Assembly (NCBI GenBank): GCA_031459935.1
Contig: JAVKHN010000005.1
Location: 1 to 64,000 of the forward strand
Reading direction: 5' to 3'
DNA: 64,000 nucleotides
DNA from: Sysuimicrobium calidum
GTDB taxonomy: Bacteria > Sysuimicrobiota > Sysuimicrobiia > Sysuimicrobiales > Sysuimicrobiaceae
How positions within the stretch are numbered: position 1 is the stretch's first letter; every line of letters starts with the position of its first letter. The translations under genes and the position numbers were made by a program. The notes below the pieces were generated by a model that was not told the DNA's origin, did no database searches, and worked only from the letters and a program-made list of their open reading frames with translations. Shown here one piece after another: positions 24,141 to 30,917 of this stretch.

Positions 24141-25057
24141 GCGTATCGCTCCCGCTCCGCCTCCTCCGCCTCCAGGAGCATGCGCACGTAGCTCTCGTAT
24201 CGAGTGAGGGGGATCTCCCCGGCCTCTACCGCTTGCCGGACCGCGCAACCCGGCTCCGTGCGGTGCAGGCAGTCCCTGAAGGCGCACGCCTCCGCCCGCT
24301 CCCGGATCTCCACAAAGCTCCGGCCGACCTCCGCGGGCCGGAGGTGCACGAACTCCAGGACCTGGACTCCCGGGGTGTCCACCACGAAGGCGTCCTCTCC
24401 CACCACTACGAGCTCCGCGGCGGTGGTGGTGTGCCGCCCCCGTCCCGTGCGAGGGCTCACCTCCCCCACCCGGAGGCGGTGGGTGCGCAGCAGGGCGTTG
24501 AGGAGGCTGCTTTTGCCCACTCCGCTGGGCCCCACGATGACCGTGAGATGTCCACGCAGGATCTCCCGGAGGATCTCCAGGCCCTCCCCGGTGAGGGCAC
24601 TCGTGCGCAGCACGGGGTAGCCGATGCGCTCGTACAGGGTCCCCAGCTCCCCGGGATCGCCCAGGTCCACCTTGTTAAAGCACAGGAAGGGGTGCAGGCC
24701 GCTGCCTTCCGCCAGGGCCAGGAAACGGTCGATGGCGTGGGGGTCCGGGTCGGGCCGGCGGCTGGCGAACACCACGCAGGCCTGGTCCACGTTCGCGGCG
24801 ATGACCTGGAGGCGGTGGGGATCCGCTGCCGCGGGCTTGGTGAGCTGCTGGGTCCGCGGCAGCACCTCCTCGATGATCCCCTCCTCCGCGGAGAGGGGCA
24901 CAAACCGCACCCGATCCCCCGGCACAATGCGGCCGGGGACCTCTCCCTCCGCGACGCGACGGCGCAGCTTCCCCCGAGCCACGCACCGGTAGGTGTGGCC
25001 CCCGTGGTGCACGAAGAAAAAGCCGCCCACGGCCTTGGTGACGATCCCTTCCTGCAT
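24137..25057 (-). CDS. rsgA: ribosome small-subunit-dependent GTPase RsgA
   Basis: Circularly permuted GTPase needed for 30S maturation. The 306-residue product shows an OB domain, then G4 ('FLCFNKVDLG'), G1 ('TVIVGPSGVGKSSLLNALL'), G2 region ('TGRGRHTTTAAELV') and G3 ('AFVVDTPGVQVLEF') in the permuted order, and the C-terminal zinc knuckle with 'CAFRDCLHRTEPGCAVRQAV' (Cys-x4-Cys-x-His-x5-Cys). ATG at 25057 is chosen to match family length; the open frame runs upstream into the divergent ABC gene. Confidence 0.97.
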   Translation of the reverse strand: MQEGIVTKAVGGFFFVHHGGHTYRCVARGKLRRRVAEGEVPGRIVPGDRVRFVPLSAEEGIIEEVLPRTQQLTKPAAADPHRLQVIAANVDQACVVFASRRPDPDPHAIDRFLALAEGSGLHPFLCFNKVDLGDPGELGTLYERIGYPVLRTSALTGEGLEILREILRGHLTVIVGPSGVGKSSLLNALLRTHRLRVGEVSPRTGRGRHTTTAAELVVVGEDAFVVDTPGVQVLEFVHLRPAEVGRSFVEIRERAEACAFRDCLHRTEPGCAVRQAVEAGEIPLTRYESYVRMLLEAEEAERERYA

Positions 25058-25096
25058 GCGCCATCCTAGGAAGTTGGCGATGGAGGTGGAAATCCC

Positions 25097-26026
25097 TTGT
25101 CCATGATCGTGGTGGAAGCGCAAAACCTGGTCAAGCGGTTCGGAACGGTCCGGGCGGTGGACGACATCTCCTTCGAGGTCCGCGCGGGCGAGTGCTTCGG
25201 GTTTCTGGGCCCCAACGGCGCAGGCAAGACCACCACCATGAAGATGATCTACTGCGCGGTCCGGCCCACGGACGGCGTGCTGCGGGTCTTCAGCCTGGAC
25301 GTCCAGCGGCACCCCCGGCGCATCAAGCAGCAGATCGGGGTGGTCCACCAGGCCACCACCCTGGACGAGGCCCTCACGGTCCGGGAGAACCTCCTGGTGT
25401 ACGGCCGGTACTACGGGTTGAGCTGGGCGGAGGCGGCCCGACGGGCGGAGCAGCTGCTGGACTTCGTGGAGCTTGCTGGCCGCGCCCACGAGCGCATCCC
25501 GCGCTTAAGCGGCGGGATGCAGCGCCGGTTGATGATCGCCCGGGCCCTCATCAGCGAACCGCGCCTGCTGATCCTGGACGAGCCCACCACGGGGTTAGAC
25601 CCGCAGGCCCGGCACGCGGTGTGGGAGCGGCTGCGCCAGCTCAAGCGGGCAGGCATCACCCAGATCCTCACCACCCACTACATGGAGGAGGCGGAGCAGC
25701 TGTGCGACCGGGTGGCCATCGTGGACGGCGGCCGCATCGTGGCGGAGGGCCCGCCCCGGGAGCTCGTGGAGCGGTACGCGGGGCGAGAGGTGGTGGAGGT
25801 CCAGCTCGCGCCGGACGGCCCCGCGGCCGCGGTGGTGGAGCGGCTGCGCCCGCTCGCGGAGGCTCACGAGGTGACAGGGGACCGGGTCCTGCTGCATACC
25901 CGGGACGGGGAGCGGGTGGTGCACCAGATGCGGAGCCTCGACCTCCCCATCGAGGGCGTGACCCTGCGGCGTGCCACCCTGGAAGATGTGTTTTTGCGGC
26001 TCACGGGAAGGAGGCTGCGGGAGTGA
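25097..26026 (+). CDS. ABC-2 type transporter ATP-binding protein
   Basis: ATPase of an export system. Of about 309 residues, the ABC domain shows Walker A 'GFLGPNGAGKTTTMKMI', signature 'LSGGMQRRLMIARAL' and Walker B 'LLILDEPTTGLDP', plus the H-loop 'ILTTHYMEEAEQLCDRVAIV'. The C-terminal ~80 residues are the accessory domain found in the NodI/DrrA group. TTG at 25097 fits GGAGGTGG spacing; ATG 25103 is an alternative. It overlaps the permease gene (TGATG). Substrate unknown; NodI/DrrA relatives export lipid-like or drug molecules. Confidence 0.94.
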   Translation: MSMIVVEAQNLVKRFGTVRAVDDISFEVRAGECFGFLGPNGAGKTTTMKMIYCAVRPTDGVLRVFSLDVQRHPRRIKQQIGVVHQATTLDEALTVRENLLVYGRYYGLSWAEAARRAEQLLDFVELAGRAHERIPRLSGGMQRRLMIARALISEPRLLILDEPTTGLDPQARHAVWERLRQLKRAGITQILTTHYMEEAEQLCDRVAIVDGGRIVAEGPPRELVERYAGREVVEVQLAPDGPAAAVVERLRPLAEAHEVTGDRVLLHTRDGERVVHQMRSLDLPIEGVTLRRATLEDVFLRLTGRRLRE

Positions 26027-26787
26027 TGGACGTTTCCCTGCGCGGCGCGTTTCGCTTCTGGCAGCGCAACCTCCTCCTCTTCCGGCGGATCTTCCTCACC
26101 GCCCTGCCGGAGAACTTCCTGGAGCCCGTGCTCTACCTGGTGGCCCTGGGGGTGGGGCTGGGGAGCTACCTGCGGGAGGTGGACGGCATCCCCTACGTGG
26201 CCTTCGTGGCCACGGGGCTTGCGGCCTCCGCAGCCATGTACGGAGCCACCTTCGAGTGCACCTACAACGCCTACGTGCAGTTCGCCTACGACCGCGCCTA
26301 CGAGGCCATCATCACGACACCGCTATCCGCGGAGGATCTGGCGGTGGGGGAGGTGCTGTGGGGGGCGACCCGCAGCGTGATCTACGGGAGCGCCTTCCTG
26401 GCGGTGGCGGCCCTGTTCGGTGCGGTGCAGTCCCTGTGGGCCCTCCTGCTCCCCGCGGTGTTCTTCGTGGCAGGGCTGGTGTTCTCCGCGCTCGGGCTCG
26501 CCTTCACTGCCCTCACGCCCTCCATTGACCTGTTCACGTACTACTTCTCCCTGTGGATCACCCCTCAGTTCATGTTCAGCGGGATCTTCTTTCCGCTGGA
26601 GGCCCTCCCAAGGTGGGTGCAGCAGGCGGCCTGGTTTGCGCCCCTGTACCACGCGGTCCGCGCCACCCGGGCCTTCGCCTTCGGGGATCCTGCGGACGCC
26701 TGGGGAAGCCTCCTGTGGCTTACCCTTGCGGCCCTGGTGCTCCTTTCTGTCCCCGCGGTGCTGCTGCGGCGGCGCCTCGTCCAGTAA
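26026..26787 (+). CDS. ABC-2 type transporter permease
   Basis: A 253-residue membrane protein with six predicted transmembrane segments (first about 30-50) and the ABC-2 permease signature near the C-terminus ('LWITPQFMFSGIFFPLEALP' and WVQQAAWFAPLYHAVRATR), as in the NodJ/DrrB group. One-base coupled to the ATPase. The last 68 nt overlap the 3' end of a convergent metallopeptidase gene. Confidence 0.93.
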   Translation: MDVSLRGAFRFWQRNLLLFRRIFLTALPENFLEPVLYLVALGVGLGSYLREVDGIPYVAFVATGLAASAAMYGATFECTYNAYVQFAYDRAYEAIITTPLSAEDLAVGEVLWGATRSVIYGSAFLAVAALFGAVQSLWALLLPAVFFVAGLVFSALGLAFTALTPSIDLFTYYFSLWITPQFMFSGIFFPLEALPRWVQQAAWFAPLYHAVRATRAFAFGDPADAWGSLLWLTLAALVLLSVPAVLLRRRLVQ

Positions 26788-27163
26788 GACGGAGGTAGCG
26801 GCGGTAGTACCGTTCCACGGTGCGCCGGTTGATCGTGAAATGGCGGGATCGCTCGGGTCGCAGGCCCCCGCTGAAGGTCTGCGGGATGTGCAGGAGCTCG
26901 TGGAGGATCACCCGGTCCTGCGCGTCCGGCGGAAGCCGGCCGAACCCGGGCTCCAGGAACTCGATGACGTAGGCGGGGCCGATGCCGAGGGCCTCCTGGA
27001 AGATGCGGGGAAGCCCCCAGATGCGGGCCCAGGCGTCTGTCCTTGCCCCGTAGGATCGGACACACACCACCCGGTCGAGCCGGACGTGATGGAACCCCAG
27101 GACCTCCACGAACTCCACCAGGCGCGTGTGCAGGTCAGGAGCGGGGATCCACCGGACGGGCAT
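26720..27163 (-). CDS. putative zinc metallopeptidase (phage-metallopeptidase-like)
   Basis: A 147-residue protein with HELLH (H88-E89-H92, in 'AQDRVILHELLHIPQTFSGG') and a further His at about 108 ('RSRHFTINRR'), a layout seen in the small putative metallopeptidase family found on phages, archaea and bacteria. The middle has 'VVCVRSYGARTDAWARIWGL', also typical. The C-terminal ~25 residues (Ala/Gly/Pro/Gln rich) lie over the ABC permease and may be low-value sequence. Target unknown. Adjacent to an orphan methyltransferase on the same strand. Confidence 0.72.
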   Translation of the reverse strand: MPVRWIPAPDLHTRLVEFVEVLGFHHVRLDRVVCVRSYGARTDAWARIWGLPRIFQEALGIGPAYVIEFLEPGFGRLPPDAQDRVILHELLHIPQTFSGGLRPERSRHFTINRRTVERYYRRYLRLTGRGAAAAAPRGQKGAPGPQG

Positions 27164-27177
27164 GGGGTGCTTTACGT

Positions 27178-27201
27178 GTGCCTGGAGATCAAGCCAGGCA
27201 C
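27178..27201. repeat. perfect hairpin between metallopeptidase and methyltransferase
   Basis: GTGCCTGG (27178-27185) and CCAGGCAC (27194-27201) are perfect 8-nt arms around an 8-nt loop. No T-tract follows on either strand, so it may be a processing/termination hairpin of another kind or an operator. Confidence 0.5.
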
Positions 27202-27283
27202 TTCCTTAGACAGTCTTTCGTGAACCCGCAATGGCGAACCGGAACGCCGCATGCCCGCAAGGCAGCTCCCACGATGTGTTCGA

Positions 27284-28267
27284 TCACCCCTCCCACCACG
27301 AACCGGTTCTCGCGAATGCTCGTGGCATAACAGGCACGAGGAACAGTTGTTGAGCGCCGTCCAGTTTGTGCCTCTTAGCCGGCTGTGCGCTCAGATCCAC
27401 TCTCTGGAACTCCGCCACGAGCTGCTTGCGTCGCACCCGCAACGGCTCAGCTAGCCTGCGGTAGGCGTAGGTCACGTACTCGGGGATGATGTCGTAGCCC
27501 ACCGCACTTCGACCGAGGTGCAGGGCCACCTTCGCGGTTGAGCCTGAGCCCAGAAAGGGATCCAGCACGACTTCCCCGGGGTAGGAGTACAGCTGGATGA
27601 GGCGGTAGGGGATCTCCTCCGGGAAGGGGCACGGATGATCCAGCACTCCAGGAGGAACGGGCGCGATGTGCCAGACGTTGTTTGCCACGTCCCGGGTGAA
27701 CACATCCGTGATCTTCACCCGAGCTTTTGTAAGCTCATCCTCCGTCCTCCCCCGGTAGATCGGAGGGCCAGGTTTTCGGAAAACCAGAATATACTCGGTC
27801 ATGATGTTCGGGTGGAAATATCCTGGGTAGGGTTTCTGGATGAAGACCCCGGCCCTGCGGACCCCTGCCGTGGTCTTGTGCCAGATGATGTCCTGTACGA
27901 ACTCCCAGTCGCTTCGAGATAACCGGCTACTCAGGTCATGCGGAACCGGGTAATGCCGACCCCGAAAAAGTACGGTACCGATGACCACGCAGAGATACCC
28001 ACCGGGTTTGGTGACCCGATGGACCTCCCGGAAGGCACGCTGTAGCCAATTGAGGTAATCCTCGTAATTCTCGGGGCCATAGGAACGGGTTCGGTACCAC
28101 CGTTCCGGATCCGAGGCGTGTCGATGGTAATCAATGGCGTTCCAGTAGGGCGGGGAGGTGACGGTGAGAGAGACCTCCCCAGCTGTTAGTTCGGGCATGG
28201 AGAGACTGTCACCCACATACAGGCGGGCGGTGCTCTCTCTGCGGTGATAAACCATCGGGGTTCGCAT
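27284..28267 (-). CDS. site-specific DNA methyltransferase (amino-methyltransferase, beta class)
   Basis: SAM-dependent DNA methyltransferase of 327 residues. The catalytic motif TSPPYW (37-42) precedes the SAM-binding motif DPFLGSGST (236-244), i.e. beta-type order; SPPY favours N4-cytosine, though N6-adenine is possible. ATG 28267 has a GGAG SD. No restriction endonuclease is adjacent, so it is an orphan or its partner is elsewhere. Base composition is clearly more AT-rich than the flanks (for example around 27780-27840), which suggests recent acquisition. The target-recognition part lies between the two motifs (about 95-225). Confidence 0.9.
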   Translation of the reverse strand: MRTPMVYHRRESTARLYVGDSLSMPELTAGEVSLTVTSPPYWNAIDYHRHASDPERWYRTRSYGPENYEDYLNWLQRAFREVHRVTKPGGYLCVVIGTVLFRGRHYPVPHDLSSRLSRSDWEFVQDIIWHKTTAGVRRAGVFIQKPYPGYFHPNIMTEYILVFRKPGPPIYRGRTEDELTKARVKITDVFTRDVANNVWHIAPVPPGVLDHPCPFPEEIPYRLIQLYSYPGEVVLDPFLGSGSTAKVALHLGRSAVGYDIIPEYVTYAYRRLAEPLRVRRKQLVAEFQRVDLSAQPAKRHKLDGAQQLFLVPVMPRAFARTGSWWEG

Positions 28268-28344
28268 CGAGGCTCCTTGATCAGAGTGTTCCGTCATGGA
28301 CGCGTAGCGTACAGACGTTCCCAATTAAGTGGTTCTCGGCAGGG

Positions 28345-28372
28345 TTGGAAACTCCTCCCTTGGGAGTACAAT
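28345..28372 (+). promoter_or_regulatory. SigA-like promoter of FAD oxidoreductase gene
   Basis: TTGGAA (28345-28350), 16 nt, TACAAT (28367-28372). The expected start point (about 28379) coincides with the GTG start, so the mRNA may be leaderless. An ACTCC/GGAGT hairpin lies in the spacer. Confidence 0.5.
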
Positions 28373-28378
28373 CCTCGT

Positions 28379-29626
28379 GTGCCGGACGCGTTCGCCTTTC
28401 GACCCGTCGGTTCAGCCGCAGGCTCCACCGTCTCCCTGTGGCTGGATGTGCCCTACGCGCCCCGGCCACCCCTTCGGGGCGAGGTGCAGGTCCCGGTGGC
28501 CGTGGTGGGAGGCGGGATTACAGGGATCTCCGTGGCCTACTGGCTGAGTCGGGCGGGGGTGACCTGCTGGGTGCTGGAGCGGGACGTGGTGGCGGGCGGG
28601 GCCACGGGCCGCAACGGCGGGTTCGTGCAGGAAGGCACGACCCCGGGGTATGCGGACCTCATCGCGCGGTTCGGCCGGAGCGAGGCCAAGGCGCTCTGGG
28701 CCTTCACCGTGGAGAACCGCGAGCGGCTCCTGCAGGTCTGCGCGGAGGAGGGGATCGAGGCGGAAGTGGACCCCCGGGGGAGCGTGGCCCTGGCCTCTGA
28801 CCTCCACGAGCTTGAGGAGCTCGAACGCGAAGCGGCCCTGCTCACCGAGGACGGGTTCCCGGTACACCTCCTCGACGCGGAGGAGGTGAGGGCGCGGCTC
28901 GGAGGGCATCCCGAATTTGTGGGCGGGATGTTCAATCCTCGGGACATCGGCATCCACCCCGTCCGGTTCACCCGCGGGCTCGCAGCGGCCGCGGAGCGCC
29001 GCGGGGCCCGGATCTTCGAGGGCACCCCCGTGGTGGGGATCGAGCGGGCAGGGACGGGCTGGCGGGCGGTGACCCCTGCCGGAACGGTTCAGGCGGATCG
29101 GCTGGTGCTTGCCCTGGACGCCTATACGACGCAGCTGGAGACCCCGTGGGCGCGGTGGATCCGGGCGGTGCGCGGCCAGGTGCTCGCCACGGCCCCGCTT
29201 CCCCGCCGGCTGTTTGCCCACCTGTTCTACGCGAACGACGGACTCGAGTACTGGCGACAGACGCCTGCGGGCCCGGTGGTGCTGGGCGGGTTGCGGCGCT
29301 TGCACGCTCAGGAAGAGGTGGGGACGGAGGACCGGCTGCATCCCCGCATCCAGGAGGCCCTGGAGGCATACCTGCGGGGTCTCGGGGTACCGCGCGGGGT
29401 CGCCGTCACGCACCGGTGGAGTGGAGCCATCGGCCTCAGCAGGGATCACCTGCCTGTGATCGGGCCTGTTCCGGGCGAACCGGGTCTCCTGCTGGCGGCC
29501 GGCTACACCGGGCAGGGGCTCGCCTTCGCCTTCCTCGCGGGCCGGATGATCACGGAGCTCCTCGTGGCGGGTTCCACCGACTCCCCGCACGTCCTCCTCC
29601 CGGATCGCCTGGTGGGCAGAGCCTGA
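28379..29626 (+). CDS. FAD-dependent amine/amino-acid oxidoreductase (DAO family)
   Basis: D-amino-acid-oxidase-family flavoprotein, about 415 residues from GTG 28379. FAD-binding Rossmann motif 'VPVAVVGGGITGISVAYWLS' (about 40-58), 'ATGRNGGFVQEGTTPGYADL', and C-terminal 'TGQGLAFAFLAGRMITELL' with the second FAD contact 'GPVPGEPGLLLAAGYT'. The RNGG block and substrate domain resemble gamma-glutamylputrescine oxidase/PuuB and ThiO-like enzymes. Substrate is not assignable. Divergent from the methyltransferase gene. Confidence 0.88.
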   Translation: MPDAFAFRPVGSAAGSTVSLWLDVPYAPRPPLRGEVQVPVAVVGGGITGISVAYWLSRAGVTCWVLERDVVAGGATGRNGGFVQEGTTPGYADLIARFGRSEAKALWAFTVENRERLLQVCAEEGIEAEVDPRGSVALASDLHELEELEREAALLTEDGFPVHLLDAEEVRARLGGHPEFVGGMFNPRDIGIHPVRFTRGLAAAAERRGARIFEGTPVVGIERAGTGWRAVTPAGTVQADRLVLALDAYTTQLETPWARWIRAVRGQVLATAPLPRRLFAHLFYANDGLEYWRQTPAGPVVLGGLRRLHAQEEVGTEDRLHPRIQEALEAYLRGLGVPRGVAVTHRWSGAIGLSRDHLPVIGPVPGEPGLLLAAGYTGQGLAFAFLAGRMITELLVAGSTDSPHVLLPDRLVGRA

Positions 29627-29634
29627 GCCGTTCC

Positions 29635-29892
29635 CTACCCGCCGAACCGCAGCCAGCCGGGGCCGAAGAGAAGGGTCACGATGCCCAGAAGGGCCCACAG
29701 ACTGCTCTTGATTCCCTCGCTCCGCTCTCCCTCCCGGAACTCCCGCACCGCCCCCACCAGGGGGACCACGGTCAGGAGGAGCACGAACCATGGACCCACC
29801 ACGTGGAACGGCTCGGGGAGCGCCCCGGCGATCCGGCGGTACCCCTCCGCAACGGCGGCGAGGATCCACAGAAAAGCCATTCCCAAACGCAT
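29635..29892 (-). CDS. small membrane protein, unknown
   Basis: Eighty-five residues with three hydrophobic segments (about 4-22, 31-50 and 60-80: 'VVGPWFVLLLTVVPLVGAV', 'SSLWALLGIVTLLFGPGWL'). No family recognised. It lies between the convergent oxidoreductase and a DinB-like gene on its own strand; 67 nt separate it from the DinB-like stop. Confidence 0.5.
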   Translation of the reverse strand: MRLGMAFLWILAAVAEGYRRIAGALPEPFHVVGPWFVLLLTVVPLVGAVREFREGERSEGIKSSLWALLGIVTLLFGPGWLRFGG

Positions 29893-29959
29893 CCGCGCAC
29901 CTCGTCCCCGGAGTGACGCCCCTCCCCCGGCGACCGTCGGATGGACTTGGGACCAACCC

Positions 29960-30427
29960 TCAGGAGGCCAGGAGCCTCATGTAGATGCGCAGCTGCCCCA
30001 GGTGGTAGCTGTAGTGGGAAATCGTGTGGAGGATGGCGTAGCGCTTCGTGGCCATACCCCTCTCGCTTCCCCGCTGGACCTCCACGGTTTCCTCCAGGGC
30101 CGCGTCCGCAAGGCCCTGGAGGATCCGGCGGGTGCGCTCCGCCACCCCTCGGATCTCCTCCAATACCTCTTCCTTGCGTACCGGCACGTCCAGGGCGAAC
30201 TCCGCCTCCCGGTCGCGCTGGAGGGCCTCCCCGCCCACGGTCCGGTGGATCCAGTACCGCTCTGATCCCGCGAGGTGCCGCAGGAGGATCCCCGGGGTGT
30301 TCAGCAGGCCCGGCGGCCTTTGGTTCAGCTGGTCCTCGCTCAGGGGGGCCACGGTCCGGAGCACCGCCTCCCGGACCTCGTCGAGGTACGCCCCAAGCCT
30401 CTGCGCCTCTCCCATGGCCTCCTCCAT
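29960..30427 (-). CDS. DinB-like (YfiT/DUF664) metal-dependent four-helix protein
   Basis: A 155-residue protein with the DinB fold signatures: 'LLNTPGILLRHLAGSERYWI' (first His), and 'YAILHTISHYSYHLGQLRIY' with the His triad spacing that binds a divalent metal in this superfamily. Members include thiol (mycothiol/bacillithiol) transferases and others with unknown roles. ATG at 30427 is set by an ideal GGAGG SD seven nt upstream; an upstream in-frame ATG lacks one. Confidence 0.82.
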   Translation of the reverse strand: MEEAMGEAQRLGAYLDEVREAVLRTVAPLSEDQLNQRPPGLLNTPGILLRHLAGSERYWIHRTVGGEALQRDREAEFALDVPVRKEEVLEEIRGVAERTRRILQGLADAALEETVEVQRGSERGMATKRYAILHTISHYSYHLGQLRIYMRLLAS

Positions 30428-30483
30428 ACGCCTTCCTCCCCAGTTTACCGAGCGGAGGGGCACAAGAAGACCCCCCCAACGGC

Positions 30484-30509
30484 AAAAACGCCCGGGGGTC
30501 TCCCGGGCG
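30484..30509 (-). terminator. intrinsic terminator after HU gene
   Basis: Minus-strand CGCCCGGG (30509-30502) pairs with CCCGGGCG (30496-30489), 5-nt loop, followed by TTTTT (30488-30484). It lies 25 nt past the HU stop. Confidence 0.92.
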
Positions 30510-30534
30510 TCCTCGGCTCCCGTAGCCCCGCGAA

Positions 30535-30822
30535 TCAGCGGCGGCGGGCTCCGGCCACCGCGGCCCGCAGCTCCTTACCTGCGGTGAAGGCGGGCACCTT
30601 CCGGGCGGGGATCCGGATCTTCTCCCCGGTCTGCGGGTTGCGGCCCTCCCGGGCCCGTCGCTCCCGCACCTGGAAGGTGCCGAAGCCCACCAGGGTGACC
30701 TTCTCCCCGCGTCTCAGGGCCGTCTTGATGGTGTCCAGCGCGGCATCCAGAGCGGTGTTCGCATCCTTCTTGCTGAGGCCGGCCACCTGCGCGATACGCT
30801 CCACGAGCTGCTCCTTGTTCAT
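30535..30822 (-). CDS. hup: HU-family nucleoid DNA-binding protein
   Basis: Histone-like DNA-bending protein, 95 residues: 'MNKEQLVERIAQVAGLSKKD', 'VTLVGFGTFQVRERRAREGR' and 'NPQTGEKIRIPARKVPAFTA' including the DNA-intercalating Pro in the arm (R-N-P-x-T-G). Length and motifs are standard HU. It ends the gyrB-gyrA-hup series on the minus strand and has a strong terminator. Confidence 0.98.
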   Translation of the reverse strand: MNKEQLVERIAQVAGLSKKDANTALDAALDTIKTALRRGEKVTLVGFGTFQVRERRAREGRNPQTGEKIRIPARKVPAFTAGKELRAAVAGARRR

Positions 30823-30917
30823 CTCCTCCCCTCCTCCCGCTGCGGTATGTTTCTGGCCGGCAAATTTCTACAACCCGCGTCCCGACTCCTTTCTGGCCTC
30901 CACAGGGATTTTAAAAA

